37,929 bases of DNA from assembly GCA_937998875.1 (NCBI GenBank), contig CALLBO010000059.1:1-37929 (forward strand), read 5' to 3'. This DNA comes from an uncultured Granulosicoccaceae bacterium (lineage in GTDB: Bacteria; Pseudomonadota; Gammaproteobacteria; Granulosicoccales; Granulosicoccaceae). Of the stretch, positions 1 through 7,372 are shown one piece after another. Below the pieces are notes generated by a model, which made no database searches, was not told the DNA's origin, and saw nothing but the letters and a program-made list of their open reading frames with translations. A program made the translations under genes and the position numbers. How positions within the stretch are numbered: position 1 is the first letter of the stretch; each line of letters opens with the position of its first letter.

Positions 1-445
1 TTTGAATTTCATCGCTCCAACAGGCACGCTCAGATAGCACATCCATGTGCAAACTTCGCTAACGCGGCGTCCTGCCGCTTTTACCTGTCTCCACGATGAA
101 ATCCAAAACAAAAACAGAAGCGCGGGTACTGCAAAAACAAACCAACAAAAACAATAAAACATAAGACCATGATTAGATGTCACTGAGATGCACTAGCTTC
201 TTATGCAGTGGGTACGCGAATAGAAAAACCCAACACTTCCGCCTTACCCAGTGCCAAACAGTATGCAATGCATCAAAGCGACTTAGTCGCTTTTACCGTG
301 CTTCTGTTTTGTTTTTTTGAAACCTTCCGGAGTCGGTCTAAGCGGGATGGATGCCACGTGAGCGCTAGTGGCACAGGGATGTGCCATTAGCGCGGCCTGA
401 CGGACTAGGATTTACAAAAATGGCGCATTAGCGAGAGATCAGTGG
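1..445. other. gene-free, hairpin-rich intergenic region
   Basis: I see no credible coding region here. Small open frames exist in several phases but lack ribosome binding sites and protein-like composition. Four inverted repeats are visible: GCACAT-CC-ATGTGC at 37-50; GCGGC-GTCCT-GCCGC followed by TTTT at 64-81; AAAGCGAC-TTA-GTCGCTTT at 275-293; and a 13-bp stem at 362-393. AAAACAGAAGC at 111-121 is complementary to GCTTCTGTTTT at 300-310, so the outer parts could also pair. The content looks like an extragenic structured or repeated element. Its function is unknown. Confidence 0.5.
362..393. repeat. 13-bp stem-loop downstream of the PQQ dehydrogenase
   Basis: The arm GCGCTAGTGGCAC (362-374) pairs with GTGCCATTAGCGC (381-393) with a single G/T mismatch around a 6-nt loop. 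It lies about 50 bp past the 3' end of the minus-strand dehydrogenase gene. No T-run follows on that strand, so it could be an mRNA 3'-end stabiliser or part of the extragenic element rather than a classical intrinsic terminator. Confidence 0.45.
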
Positions 446-2527
446 CTAATTTTTCTCGAAGTCTCTTATGATTTGAACCATTAGTTCGATTTCTTCAGCG
501 CTGTAAGCCTCACCCCAGGCGGGCATGACTACAGATAGTCCCATTGCCTGGCCGCCTTTTTCGAGGACTTCATAGAGGTACTCATCCGACTTCGATTTTT
601 GCCAGCCTGAATCGGTAAAATCAGGCATGCTAATGCCGAGCTGGTCGGCTACTTTTTCGTCACCCATGCCCGTTAAGGCGTGGCAGCGTGCGCAGTCTGA
701 TCGATAGTTGCTTTCTACGCCTGCTTTTGTGATCGCGGGTACTGGTGCCACTGTTGCTTCGCTGTCTGAATCGGATGGTTTTTCTTCGGTCACCTTGAGA
801 ATAATGCCGGTATCGGCGTCTTTTCGACCCAGCGTTACAATCAAAATGTCACCTTCCGGAGACAAGGAAAAACCTGCCAGGCCGAGCTGGCCGAGTTGAT
901 CAATAAATGCGAACTCTTCTGCTTCCAGGTCACTGCCTTCTATGGGTATTGAGAGAAGGCGTCCAGAGCCATTGTCGCCAAACAGATACTTGCCCTGAAG
1001 CATCGGGTATCGGTCATTGCGGTAAACCAGACCGCCGATTACGGCTCGATCAACAGCGGTGTGCTTGTATGCATAATGTGGCGGTGTCTCGTTGCCAACA
1101 ATATTGAAATTGTCCCGATCACCCATTTCAAAGCCTTCGGCGAATGGCCATTGAAAGTTATTTCCGCCACTGGTTGCAACGTTGACTTCTTCATAGAACG
1201 AATCTCCCACTTCGCCTATCCACATTGCGCCGGTTTGAGGATCGAATGAAAAACGGAAGGGATTACGCAAGCCCATCGCCCAGTACTCTTCGAGAGTGTC
1301 TGGTCGGTCGACAAATGGGTTATCCGACGGTATGAAATAGTGATCGGTACTGGCTGCATCCGGTGTGCGCCTGATCGGATGGCTGATATCGCCACCTTTT
1401 TTATCCACATCCAGGCGCAGGATACCCGCCGCGAAGTGCCGCGACACAGGGTGTTCGTAGTCAATGTCGGACAAATCACCGATAGCAAGATACAGAAAAC
1501 CATCGCTGCCAAATTCCACTTCACCGCCGTTGTGGAATCCGTTTGATAGTTGTCGGCGCTGTTTTATTAATTGAACAGCGTCAGTAATTCGGGTAGTCGC
1601 ATCACCGCTGGAAAGATCGGCTCGCATCAGTATATTGTGCGTCGCACCGTCTTCTTCCAGTGTGTAGTATATAAATACCCAACCTTTGGCAGGGCTTGAG
1701 CTCTGGCCGAATTCTGGATGCAGTGCAAATCCAAGTGTGCCATTTTCAAACTCCTGTGAAATATCCTGGTCGGTAAAATCCAGCACTGTTTCGCGTTGAT
1801 TGCCGTCTGGCCAGGACACTTTCAGCAGCTTGCCATGACGTTCAAGGACGTAGGCATAACCTGGATCGCCATCGGAGAATTTTATTGCCATAGGTTGGCG
1901 AAAACTTCCTTGATCGAACGCGTTAGTGGTATAGAGGCTATGAGTTTGATCTGCAGTTGCCGTTCTTCTAAGTAAGTTGATCGCGTTAGTAAATTTAGGA
2001 TCCAGCTTGTACACCACCATCAGTATGCCTGGCGTAATGCCAACCAGCACTGCCAGCAGCGGTAATGGTTTTATAAGTGCGCTGAAGACTTTGCCAACAA
2101 CCCCGAAAGTCAGGCGTTTGCCAGAGCGAATGACAAAGTTGTCGACCAAGTGAAGGACGATTACAAATGCTGCTCCGATTAGTAGCTTCCATGCGAAATA
2201 GCTGGCTTCGAATGGAATATTGGTGAATAAAAACACACATGAAGTACAAATTCCCCATACCGCAAACCATGAATATAAACCTCGTACCAGGCGTGTGTTA
2301 GCGTTTTCCTCGGCACGATTCAGCCAGAGCTGAAGCAACATGGCGATGATGAACACTGGCGCAAAAATTCGCATGGTTTGCAACGCATCGTCGATTGTGA
2401 ATCCTGTCGGCGATACGTTAATGAACAGCTGCACAATAGCGTGTGATTCTGCGAGTCGCTGGCAGAGTATTGGCAGCGCCAGCAAAAACAAAACACTTGC
2501 TGCAACGTTTAGCAGATTGCGAGTCAT
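446..2527 (-). CDS. membrane-anchored PQQ-dependent sugar dehydrogenase fused to cytochrome c
   Basis: This is a 693-residue protein in three parts. Residues 1-180 contain about five hydrophobic segments (near 6-22, 52-70, 85-101, 112-134 and 151-173). Residues 200-590 form a soluble-glucose-dehydrogenase/sorbosone-dehydrogenase beta-propeller, recognised by FHNGGEVEFGSDG (candidate catalytic His332), GLRNPFRFSFDP and WIGEVGDS followed by EEVN. Residues 600-693 are a class I cytochrome c with CARCH (Cys612, Cys615, His616) and a likely Met ligand in MPAWGE. Family knowledge predicts periplasmic PQQ-linked oxidation of a sugar or other polyol with electrons passed to the fused haem. The substrate cannot be read from sequence. 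An AGGA ribosome site lies 7 nt before the ATG. The gene stands alone, with a long leader region carrying a CRP-type site upstream. Confidence 0.88.
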   Translation of the reverse strand: MTRNLLNVAASVLFLLALPILCQRLAESHAIVQLFINVSPTGFTIDDALQTMRIFAPVFIIAMLLQLWLNRAEENANTRLVRGLYSWFAVWGICTSCVFLFTNIPFEASYFAWKLLIGAAFVIVLHLVDNFVIRSGKRLTFGVVGKVFSALIKPLPLLAVLVGITPGILMVVYKLDPKFTNAINLLRRTATADQTHSLYTTNAFDQGSFRQPMAIKFSDGDPGYAYVLERHGKLLKVSWPDGNQRETVLDFTDQDISQEFENGTLGFALHPEFGQSSSPAKGWVFIYYTLEEDGATHNILMRADLSSGDATTRITDAVQLIKQRRQLSNGFHNGGEVEFGSDGFLYLAIGDLSDIDYEHPVSRHFAAGILRLDVDKKGGDISHPIRRTPDAASTDHYFIPSDNPFVDRPDTLEEYWAMGLRNPFRFSFDPQTGAMWIGEVGDSFYEEVNVATSGGNNFQWPFAEGFEMGDRDNFNIVGNETPPHYAYKHTAVDRAVIGGLVYRNDRYPMLQGKYLFGDNGSGRLLSIPIEGSDLEAEEFAFIDQLGQLGLAGFSLSPEGDILIVTLGRKDADTGIILKVTEEKPSDSDSEATVAPVPAITKAGVESNYRSDCARCHALTGMGDEKVADQLGISMPDFTDSGWQKSKSDEYLYEVLEKGGQAMGLSVVMPAWGEAYSAEEIELMVQIIRDFEKN

Positions 2528-2746
2528 AAAAGTCCTGGGAATTTAAATCGGTGGTTTGGGCCTAACCGGCCACCCGTTTCGGTGGAGGAGGATTATGCCT
2601 GTTGCACATCGAGCGTGTTGAGACGAGCGCCTAAACATCTACTAACGAATGTCCAGAGTCTGATAGCACATATATCAATGACCCGCAATGTAGATGACGC
2701 AAAATATCCACTAAACCACTGAATTTTATGGAAATAGGTTTCTGTC

Positions 2747-2762
2747 TGTGACGGCCGTCACA
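2747..2762. promoter_or_regulatory. perfect CRP/Vfr-type operator
   Basis: TGTGA-CGGCCG-TCACA matches the TGTGA-N6-TCACA consensus of the cAMP receptor protein family, with full dyad symmetry. On the minus strand, TAAAAT at 2728-2723 is a plausible -10 element for the PQQ dehydrogenase gene, whose start is 220 bp away. On the plus strand, TAGAGT at 2782-2787 would put a start site about 40 bp from the operator centre, a class II geometry. Either or both directions may be controlled. Confidence 0.6.
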
Positions 2763-3029
2763 TAGAGACGAACGTCGACGGTAGAGTGACTGCTTTCATG
2801 TTTGGTAAAGCGTAAGTCGCCTCAGTTTCTGTCGGGCTCAAGACAATGCAACTACTATGCACGGCATGGTGATTCGAAAACACCGGCAGGCCGGAATGAT
2901 CGATCAGCTGGAAGGCTGTATTTAATTGGCTGAATGAAAAAAAATTCGATAAAGCAATTCAGATCAGGAAGGTGAAGGTGAGGTACAGCAGAAATGTATC
3001 AGGCAGAGATCAGACGAATACAATTGTTC

Positions 3030-3058
3030 TCGCAACATTTTTGCGACGACGGTTTTTT
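3030..3058 (+). terminator. possible intrinsic terminator of an unannotated transcript
   Basis: TCGCAA (3030-3035) and TTGCGA (3041-3046) form a 6-bp stem around CATTT. A TTTTTT run follows at 3053-3058 after a short CGACGG spacer. The spacer makes it a weak terminator candidate. There is no annotated plus-strand gene upstream, so it only matters if a small RNA starts near the CRP site. Confidence 0.25.
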
Positions 3059-3205
3059 AGGGGAGGCTAATCGGGATTCCGATATAGAGTACGATTTCGG
3101 GATTTGCAGCATTCAGATGCTGGAGGTGGTCTGCTTACCTTGCACAGCATTATTCATTAATTCGACGTAACGGAACAACCCACCGGAATAGAGCATTAAA
3201 AACAC

Positions 3206-3234
3206 AGGTAGCGGCCAATGCATGGCCGCTACCT
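3206..3234 (-). terminator. intrinsic terminator after the CsgG-like gene
   Basis: This is a perfect 12-bp stem, AGGTAGCGGCCA (3206-3217) with TGGCCGCTACCT (3223-3234), around a 5-nt loop. On the minus strand it is followed by GTGTTTTTAA. It lies 11 bp past the stop of the CsgG-like gene, the expected position for Rho-independent termination. Confidence 0.8.
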
Positions 3235-3245
3235 CTCATCATTAT

Positions 3246-4103
3246 CTACTGAACTTTCAGCTGACCGCCTGTACCAAGGCCACCTTCGACCTCCTGCGTT
3301 TTATAGTTGCGCAGTGATTTAACCATCTGGTTGTAGGAGTCGACGAACGCTGCTGTAACGATTTTACCTTCCGGTGTATTGCTGAAGCCGCCTGCACCTG
3401 CAAAGCCACCTTTGAACAGTCCGCCAAATAGCCTGAAGTCAAAGTTCTTTGCACTGCCGGTGGCAGCAGAAACCTGCACGCCGCTACGATTGTCGATTAA
3501 CAGTATGGTGGTAGCCGCTTCGTTACTTTTCAGGCTGCCAGCTAGTGCCGAGCCGACACTTCCAAGCAAGCTTCCCACAACGGCACCACCTATTCCGCCG
3601 GTGCCTTTCTTTGAGAATTGCACAGACGGGGATGCGGTGTAGTCTGCTGACACAAGTTGACCCTGGCCGAAGTTGCTGGATTCGCGCAGCTCACCGCTGT
3701 TGGCGAGTTCGCGTTCTCTGTTGATAGCTTCGAAAGCCTTACCGCGTTCAACGACTACAAAGCAATTGGACTGCTGAATCATCAGGCGCAGAACCGGTAG
3801 TGTGCTGCCAAGTTGAGGGTAATCAGAAAAGTATCGATTCCACCAGGGGAGTGTTTTGTCTTCAAACAGTGACATTGTGCCCAGTGGTGCGTCGCAGGAT
3901 TCAAGCGCTGTATTCTGGCCTTGTGCATTCGCACCACCGGCGCTGCCGGAAATCAGATTGTCAGACGAGCCTCCGAGCTTCGGGGCGGTAGAGACGCAAC
4001 CGCTGAGTGCAATGGTAAGTACGGATGCGAAAAGTCCGGTTTTCAATCGCGATTGTGGTTTAGTAGATGGCGCTGCATTGCCAATGGTACGGCTAAAAAT
4101 CAT
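3246..4103 (-). CDS. CsgG/HfaB-like outer-membrane lipoprotein
   Basis: This 285-residue protein has a type II signal peptide ending in the lipobox LSGC (lipid-modified Cys36). The mature part, with the segments LRLMIQQSNCFVVVERGKAF, RERELANSG and a glycine-rich stretch near GGIGGAVVGSLLGSVGSALAG, resembles the CsgG/HfaB family of periplasm-facing lipoproteins. E. coli CsgG forms the curli export pore, but many distant relatives are not curli exporters. No csgA, B, E or F genes are nearby, so a role in curli is not implied. GAGG lies about 9 nt before the ATG. The gene ends at a strong terminator and appears monocistronic. Confidence 0.7.
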   Translation of the reverse strand: MIFSRTIGNAAPSTKPQSRLKTGLFASVLTIALSGCVSTAPKLGGSSDNLISGSAGGANAQGQNTALESCDAPLGTMSLFEDKTLPWWNRYFSDYPQLGSTLPVLRLMIQQSNCFVVVERGKAFEAINRERELANSGELRESSNFGQGQLVSADYTASPSVQFSKKGTGGIGGAVVGSLLGSVGSALAGSLKSNEAATTILLIDNRSGVQVSAATGSAKNFDFRLFGGLFKGGFAGAGGFSNTPEGKIVTAAFVDSYNQMVKSLRNYKTQEVEGGLGTGGQLKVQ

Positions 4104-4426
4104 TCAGGGTATCCTCGTAATTCTCCGGGGTGCAGGAGATATCGTACTTAACTATTTGCGTAGAGTACATCCTGTCTTGTCTGAGAATTAATGTCAACGG
4201 GAATAAAATCACACTGAGACGCTGTGAGCATCTTTAAGTCAGGTTTGTAGCGATTTAAGAACCTCAGTTGGCTTGTTGTTGGTCAGTGATGCAATTGCTT
4301 GGGGGAGTGCATTGCACTGCGCTTGGCCGTTGCTTTGCCGGTCGCGGGGCCAAGCCCGAAAGGTGCTGCGAATATACCTGAATCTGAGCGGCGTTACCGC
4401 GCTGCCGCTCAGATTTGCAACGTGGG
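4104..4426. other. intergenic region with two stem-loops
   Basis: This 323-bp gap holds the leader of the CsgG-like gene on its left. On its right are two inverted repeats: GCTTGGCC (4321-4328) with GGCCAAGC (4348-4355), and a longer one at 4381-4415 next to the EF-hand gene. A minus-strand open frame runs through it but overlaps the EF-hand gene in another phase and lacks protein-like composition. I see no gene. Confidence 0.4.
4381..4415 (-). terminator. 12-bp stem-loop at the EF-hand gene 3' end
   Basis: AATCTGAGCGGC (4381-4392) pairs perfectly with GCCGCTCAGATT (4404-4415) around an 11-nt loop, ending 12 bp from the EF-hand stop codon. No clean T-run follows on the minus strand. It is a strong RNA hairpin but only a probable terminator. 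Confidence 0.5.
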
Positions 4427-4924
4427 TTAAGCGCTTTGGTCCGACATTTTTTCGGTATCTTGCTTTTGGCCTTTTTGCTTATTGCCTTTGCCTTTGCGAC
4501 CTTTGCGCTCACTTTTTATTTCTTCGAATCCTGCTCGCTCGGCTTCAGACACGGTACCGTCACCATTGACGTCGAGCTGCACGTCGATCTCAGCCTTGCG
4601 AGCGTCTTTGGCAGCACGTCTCTCGTCACGTGATAGTTCGCCGTCACCGTCAGAATCGAACGCTGCGATCATAGCTGCGCGCCGTGCCTGCTTGGCTGTC
4701 TTTCGCTCCGCGCGTGACAGTTCGCCATCGCCGTCTGTGTCAAATTGTGCTAATCGCTGTGCCTTTGCTGCTTCGCGAATTTCTCGGATCTCATCAGCAG
4801 AGATGACACCGTCACCGTTGGTGTCGGTCAGGTTAGCGGGCGAGAAAGCCCAGGCCGGTATCGCAATCAGGCCAGCCAGTGCGACTGCGATAGTGATGTT
4901 GTGTGTTTGCTTTTTTGTGTTCAT
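4427..4924 (-). CDS. secreted EF-hand calcium-binding protein with four regular loops
   Basis: This is a 165-residue protein with a Sec signal peptide (cleavage after AIPAWA, about residue 26). Four canonical EF-hand loops begin at Asp34 (DTNGDGVISADE), Asp62 (DTDGDGELSRAE), Asp90 (DSDGDGELSRDE) and Asp118 (DVNGDGTVSEAE), exactly 28 residues apart. All have acidic residues at the expected Ca2+-coordinating positions. The last 30 residues are very rich in Lys, Arg, Gly and Gln. The helices between loops are Ala/Arg/Lys-rich and short, so the loops may sit in a repetitive rod rather than a calmodulin fold. AAGG lies 9 nt before the ATG. It lies just downstream of, and on the same strand as, the two-component genes, which suggests a regulatory link. 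The exact role is unknown. Confidence 0.82.
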   Translation of the reverse strand: MNTKKQTHNITIAVALAGLIAIPAWAFSPANLTDTNGDGVISADEIREIREAAKAQRLAQFDTDGDGELSRAERKTAKQARRAAMIAAFDSDGDGELSRDERRAAKDARKAEIDVQLDVNGDGTVSEAERAGFEEIKSERKGRKGKGNKQKGQKQDTEKMSDQSA

Positions 4925-5084
4925 TTATAAGTACCTTGGTTTTAAGTTGTCTGGTCAGTTTGTCTGCCAGACGGAGCGCTGTTTTGCTCTAAGGTAATTA
5001 TCGGAAGAGACTGTGCAGCAAAAATGCAACAACGAAGGAGACTTTATTCACAAGACTCGATAAGCAAGGCTCGAACAACAAGAC

Positions 5085-5753
5085 TTACGTGTTTTCCTCA
5101 AACTTATAGCCGATGCCGTAAACAGAGTGAATGTACTCGGCATCGTTGTCGAGTTGTTTGAGCTTTTGCCTGAGCTTTTTAACATGGCTATCTACTGTGC
5201 GGTCACTGACCACACGGTTGTCTGAGTAAATACGATCTATCAACTGTTGTCGGTTATAGATTCTACCCGGATGTGCCATCATGGTTTTTAGTAAACCAAG
5301 CTCCACCTGGGTGAGCTCACAGGATCTGGTGTTGAGTTTAACCATAGCCTCGTGTTCTACGAGTTCGAATCCGATTGTAGATGGGCTCTGAGAAGGCTGA
5401 GTGCGTCTTAGTACAGCTTTGGTACGTGCTACAAGTTCTCTTGGGCTGTAGGGTTTGCAAATGTAATCATCTGCCCCTATCTCCAGACCGAGCAACCGGT
5501 CTATCTCTTCAACGCGTGCGGTCATCATAATGATTGGTACTGCCGAGGTTTTTCTGATCTCACGACAGATCGTCATGCCGTCTGTACCCGGCAGCATTAA
5601 GTCAAGCAGGATAAGATCGGGTGGGTCCTGCTGCAGTGCTTCCAGCGCGGCTGTACCGTCTGTGTAGTGGGTGGTTTCGTAGCCTTCCTCCAGGAGGTAG
5701 TCCGTAAGCAATGACGCCAGCTTTTGTTCGTCTTCTACAATTGCTACTTTCAT
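5085..5753 (-). CDS. OmpR/PhoB-family response regulator (BaeR-like)
   Basis: This 222-residue regulator has an N-terminal receiver domain with the acidic pocket (VEDE), phospho-acceptor Asp51 in LILLDLMLPGTDG and the conserved Lys in YICKPYSPREL. Residues 125-222 form a winged-helix DNA-binding domain ending in DRTVDSHVKKLRQKL and SVYGIGYKFEE, typical of the OmpR/PhoB class. Its ATG follows directly on the kinase stop codon with no intergenic base, so the two genes are surely co-transcribed, kinase first. Targets are unknown. The adjacent EF-hand gene 160 bp downstream is a candidate target or operon partner. Confidence 0.9.
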   Translation of the reverse strand: MKVAIVEDEQKLASLLTDYLLEEGYETTHYTDGTAALEALQQDPPDLILLDLMLPGTDGMTICREIRKTSAVPIIMMTARVEEIDRLLGLEIGADDYICKPYSPRELVARTKAVLRRTQPSQSPSTIGFELVEHEAMVKLNTRSCELTQVELGLLKTMMAHPGRIYNRQQLIDRIYSDNRVVSDRTVDSHVKKLRQKLKQLDNDAEYIHSVYGIGYKFEENT

Positions 5754-7199
5754 TTATACCAGTCCCGCTGCGGGCAGAGTGATTGTGATTTTCAGCCCTC
5801 CTAGCTCGGAGTGCTGCGCGTTACAGGTACCGTGATGAGCATCTACGATCTTGCGAACAATTGATAGCCCGAGACCGGATCCTCCATGTGCGCGGTTTCT
5901 GGAATGCTCGGTTCTGAATAACGGGTCGAATAGCTTATCCAGTGCGTCGGTTGATACTCCGGGAGCCGAGTCCTTCCAGACGAGTGAGATGTTACTATTG
6001 TCAGTGCTCAATGTAATTTCAAGTTTACCTGGCAGGTTGGTGTATCTTGCTGTGTTTTGAAAAAGATTGTCCAGTAGCTGTTGCAATCGCTGCGGATCAC
6101 CATTAACCAGTAGCTCATCATCTGGTGAATGAATTTGGATGCTAAGATCCGGGTTTGTCTGCCGATGTCTTTCAATCTGCGCATATACACACTTTTTTAT
6201 GTCTACCGGTTGCATTTGATAATCAAGTGCACCTGCGTCAGCTTGAGAAAGTGTTTGTAGGTCTTCAATCAGATGACTCAGTCTTAAAGTCTCTGCATGT
6301 AGTGAGTCTACTGCTGATTGATCAAGTGGTCGAATGCCGTCCTGCAGGGCTTCAAGTTCGGCCTGAAGCACACCCACCGGAGTGCGTAACTCGTGCGATA
6401 TTTCTGCAAAGTGTCGCTGACGGGAATTTTTATTGCTCTCAAGTGTTGCGCCGAGTTTGTTGATGTCGCTTGAAAGATCTCCGATTTCATCGCGCCTGCT
6501 GGTGTTTATGCGATCGTTGAAGTTACCGTCGCTAAGTTCGGCTACGGTTCTCTTTACTTTTAGTATCGGTTTTACAATTCTTGAGGCTAGTGGTGCGGCG
6601 AGTAGTGCAGAAAGCAGTACCATCGCAAGACCTGCCACAGCAAAACTCTTTCTCTGCTGCTGTTCGAACGCGCGGTCGTGTTTATTGTGGAGTTTTTTTA
6701 ACTTGTTGATGCCAATATAGCCGACGACAGTTTCCTTGTTGGTTATCGGGTGCCAGGCGATTTTACTGGTGGTGTTAATCTGACCGATCAATACCTCTTT
6801 GTTTTCATTTGCCAGTATCAGACGTTCCTGCAATCGCTTTAACGGAGGAGGCGGGTGCGGCTTCTTTTTAAGATCCTTATTATGCTTCGAGGCGCGTTTT
6901 TGATTTAGCTCCGATTTACTTTCCCGTGGGGGATTGCCCGGACGTGATCGGCGGCCTTCACTCGATCTTAGAAGTGACAGGAACAGCCTTGGGTTGTTGG
7001 AGGTGTTGTTCCAGCTACCGTCCGTTGCATATTGTTGTTCCAGCTCAGCTACCAGCGTTTGAACCCGTTGTTCTTCGCCGCTGTTTATATAACTTAAAAA
7101 GCCGCGGCTGAAACTGAGGCTGCTTACGGTAAACATTAAGGCTACCAGCAATGCGCTGGCAACTAGTAGTGCGATGAAAAGTTGATATTTCAGGCGCAT
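5754..7199 (-). CDS. sensor histidine kinase (BaeS-like)
   Basis: This 481-residue membrane kinase has transmembrane helices near 8-28 and 185-205 around a periplasmic sensor of about 155 residues. Next come a HAMP domain (RIVKPILKVKRTVAELSDGNF), a HisKA domain with phospho-acceptor His269 in FAEISHELRTPVG, and a HATPase domain with the N box (LDNLFQNTARYT), an altered G1 box (KDSAPGVS) and GGSGLGLSIVRKIV. Kinase-core motifs resemble BaeS (ELEALQDGIRPL). The sensor is odd: residues 80-122 are strongly basic and proline-rich, with HPPPPLKR. This could suit an anionic ligand or surface, but that is inference. It is the promoter-proximal gene of the pair. Its start lies 173 bp from the divergent aminotransferase. 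Confidence 0.9.
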   Translation of the reverse strand: MRLKYQLFIALLVASALLVALMFTVSSLSFSRGFLSYINSGEEQRVQTLVAELEQQYATDGSWNNTSNNPRLFLSLLRSSEGRRSRPGNPPRESKSELNQKRASKHNKDLKKKPHPPPPLKRLQERLILANENKEVLIGQINTTSKIAWHPITNKETVVGYIGINKLKKLHNKHDRAFEQQQRKSFAVAGLAMVLLSALLAAPLASRIVKPILKVKRTVAELSDGNFNDRINTSRRDEIGDLSSDINKLGATLESNKNSRQRHFAEISHELRTPVGVLQAELEALQDGIRPLDQSAVDSLHAETLRLSHLIEDLQTLSQADAGALDYQMQPVDIKKCVYAQIERHRQTNPDLSIQIHSPDDELLVNGDPQRLQQLLDNLFQNTARYTNLPGKLEITLSTDNSNISLVWKDSAPGVSTDALDKLFDPLFRTEHSRNRAHGGSGLGLSIVRKIVDAHHGTCNAQHSELGGLKITITLPAAGLV

Positions 7200-7344
7200 T
7201 GTTCAGAATCGTTGTTGAACTTGTCGTGTGGATATTCCGGCGGTCAGAAGTCCAAATTCGACTGATGGATTTGTGTGTGTACCAGTATCGGCGGGCATTG
7301 TGCAAAAAGAGTGGAATTCGTTTGATATTAAGCCATAGAATGAG

Positions 7345-7360
7345 AATCTACGCATAGATT
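7345..7360. promoter_or_regulatory. palindrome just before the class III aminotransferase start
   Basis: AATCTA-CGCA-TAGATT is a perfect 6-bp inverted repeat ending 12 bp before the ATG at 7373. It is close enough to the ribosome site to be a translational hairpin, or an operator for a local regulator. No evidence discriminates between these. Confidence 0.3.
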
Positions 7361-7372
7361 GAGAGTGTAACC

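Larger units (their letters stand above)
2528..3245. other. 718-bp region without recognised genes
   Basis: No frame of protein-like length or composition is present. The region contains a perfect CRP-type palindrome (2747-2762) and, near 3030-3058, a small hairpin followed by a T-run on the plus strand. The terminator hairpin of the CsgG-like gene lies at 3206-3234. A strong GGAGGAGG motif precedes an ATG near 2595, but that frame stops after eight codons. The stretch between the CRP site and 3058 could encode a small RNA; this is speculative. Confidence 0.45.

Noticed and set aside
1..46. A minus-strand frame beginning at 46 and running off the left edge
   Set aside because: Only 15 codons are visible, its ATG lies inside a palindrome, and there is no ribosome site; it cannot be supported as a truncated gene.
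208..390. A 60-codon plus-strand frame in the left intergenic region
   Set aside because: It has no ribosome site and an improbable composition, and it runs through two hairpins of the structured element.
2595..2621. Strong GGAGGAGG followed by an ATG
   Set aside because: The frame stops after eight codons and leads to no gene; kept only as a remark on the intergenic region.
3246..4103. Curli secretion system
   Set aside because: Only a CsgG-like protein is present; no curli subunit or accessory gene is nearby.
4264..4512. A minus-strand frame overlapping the EF-hand gene end
   Set aside because: It is out of phase with the well-supported EF-hand protein, and its C-terminal part reads through the terminator-like hairpins.
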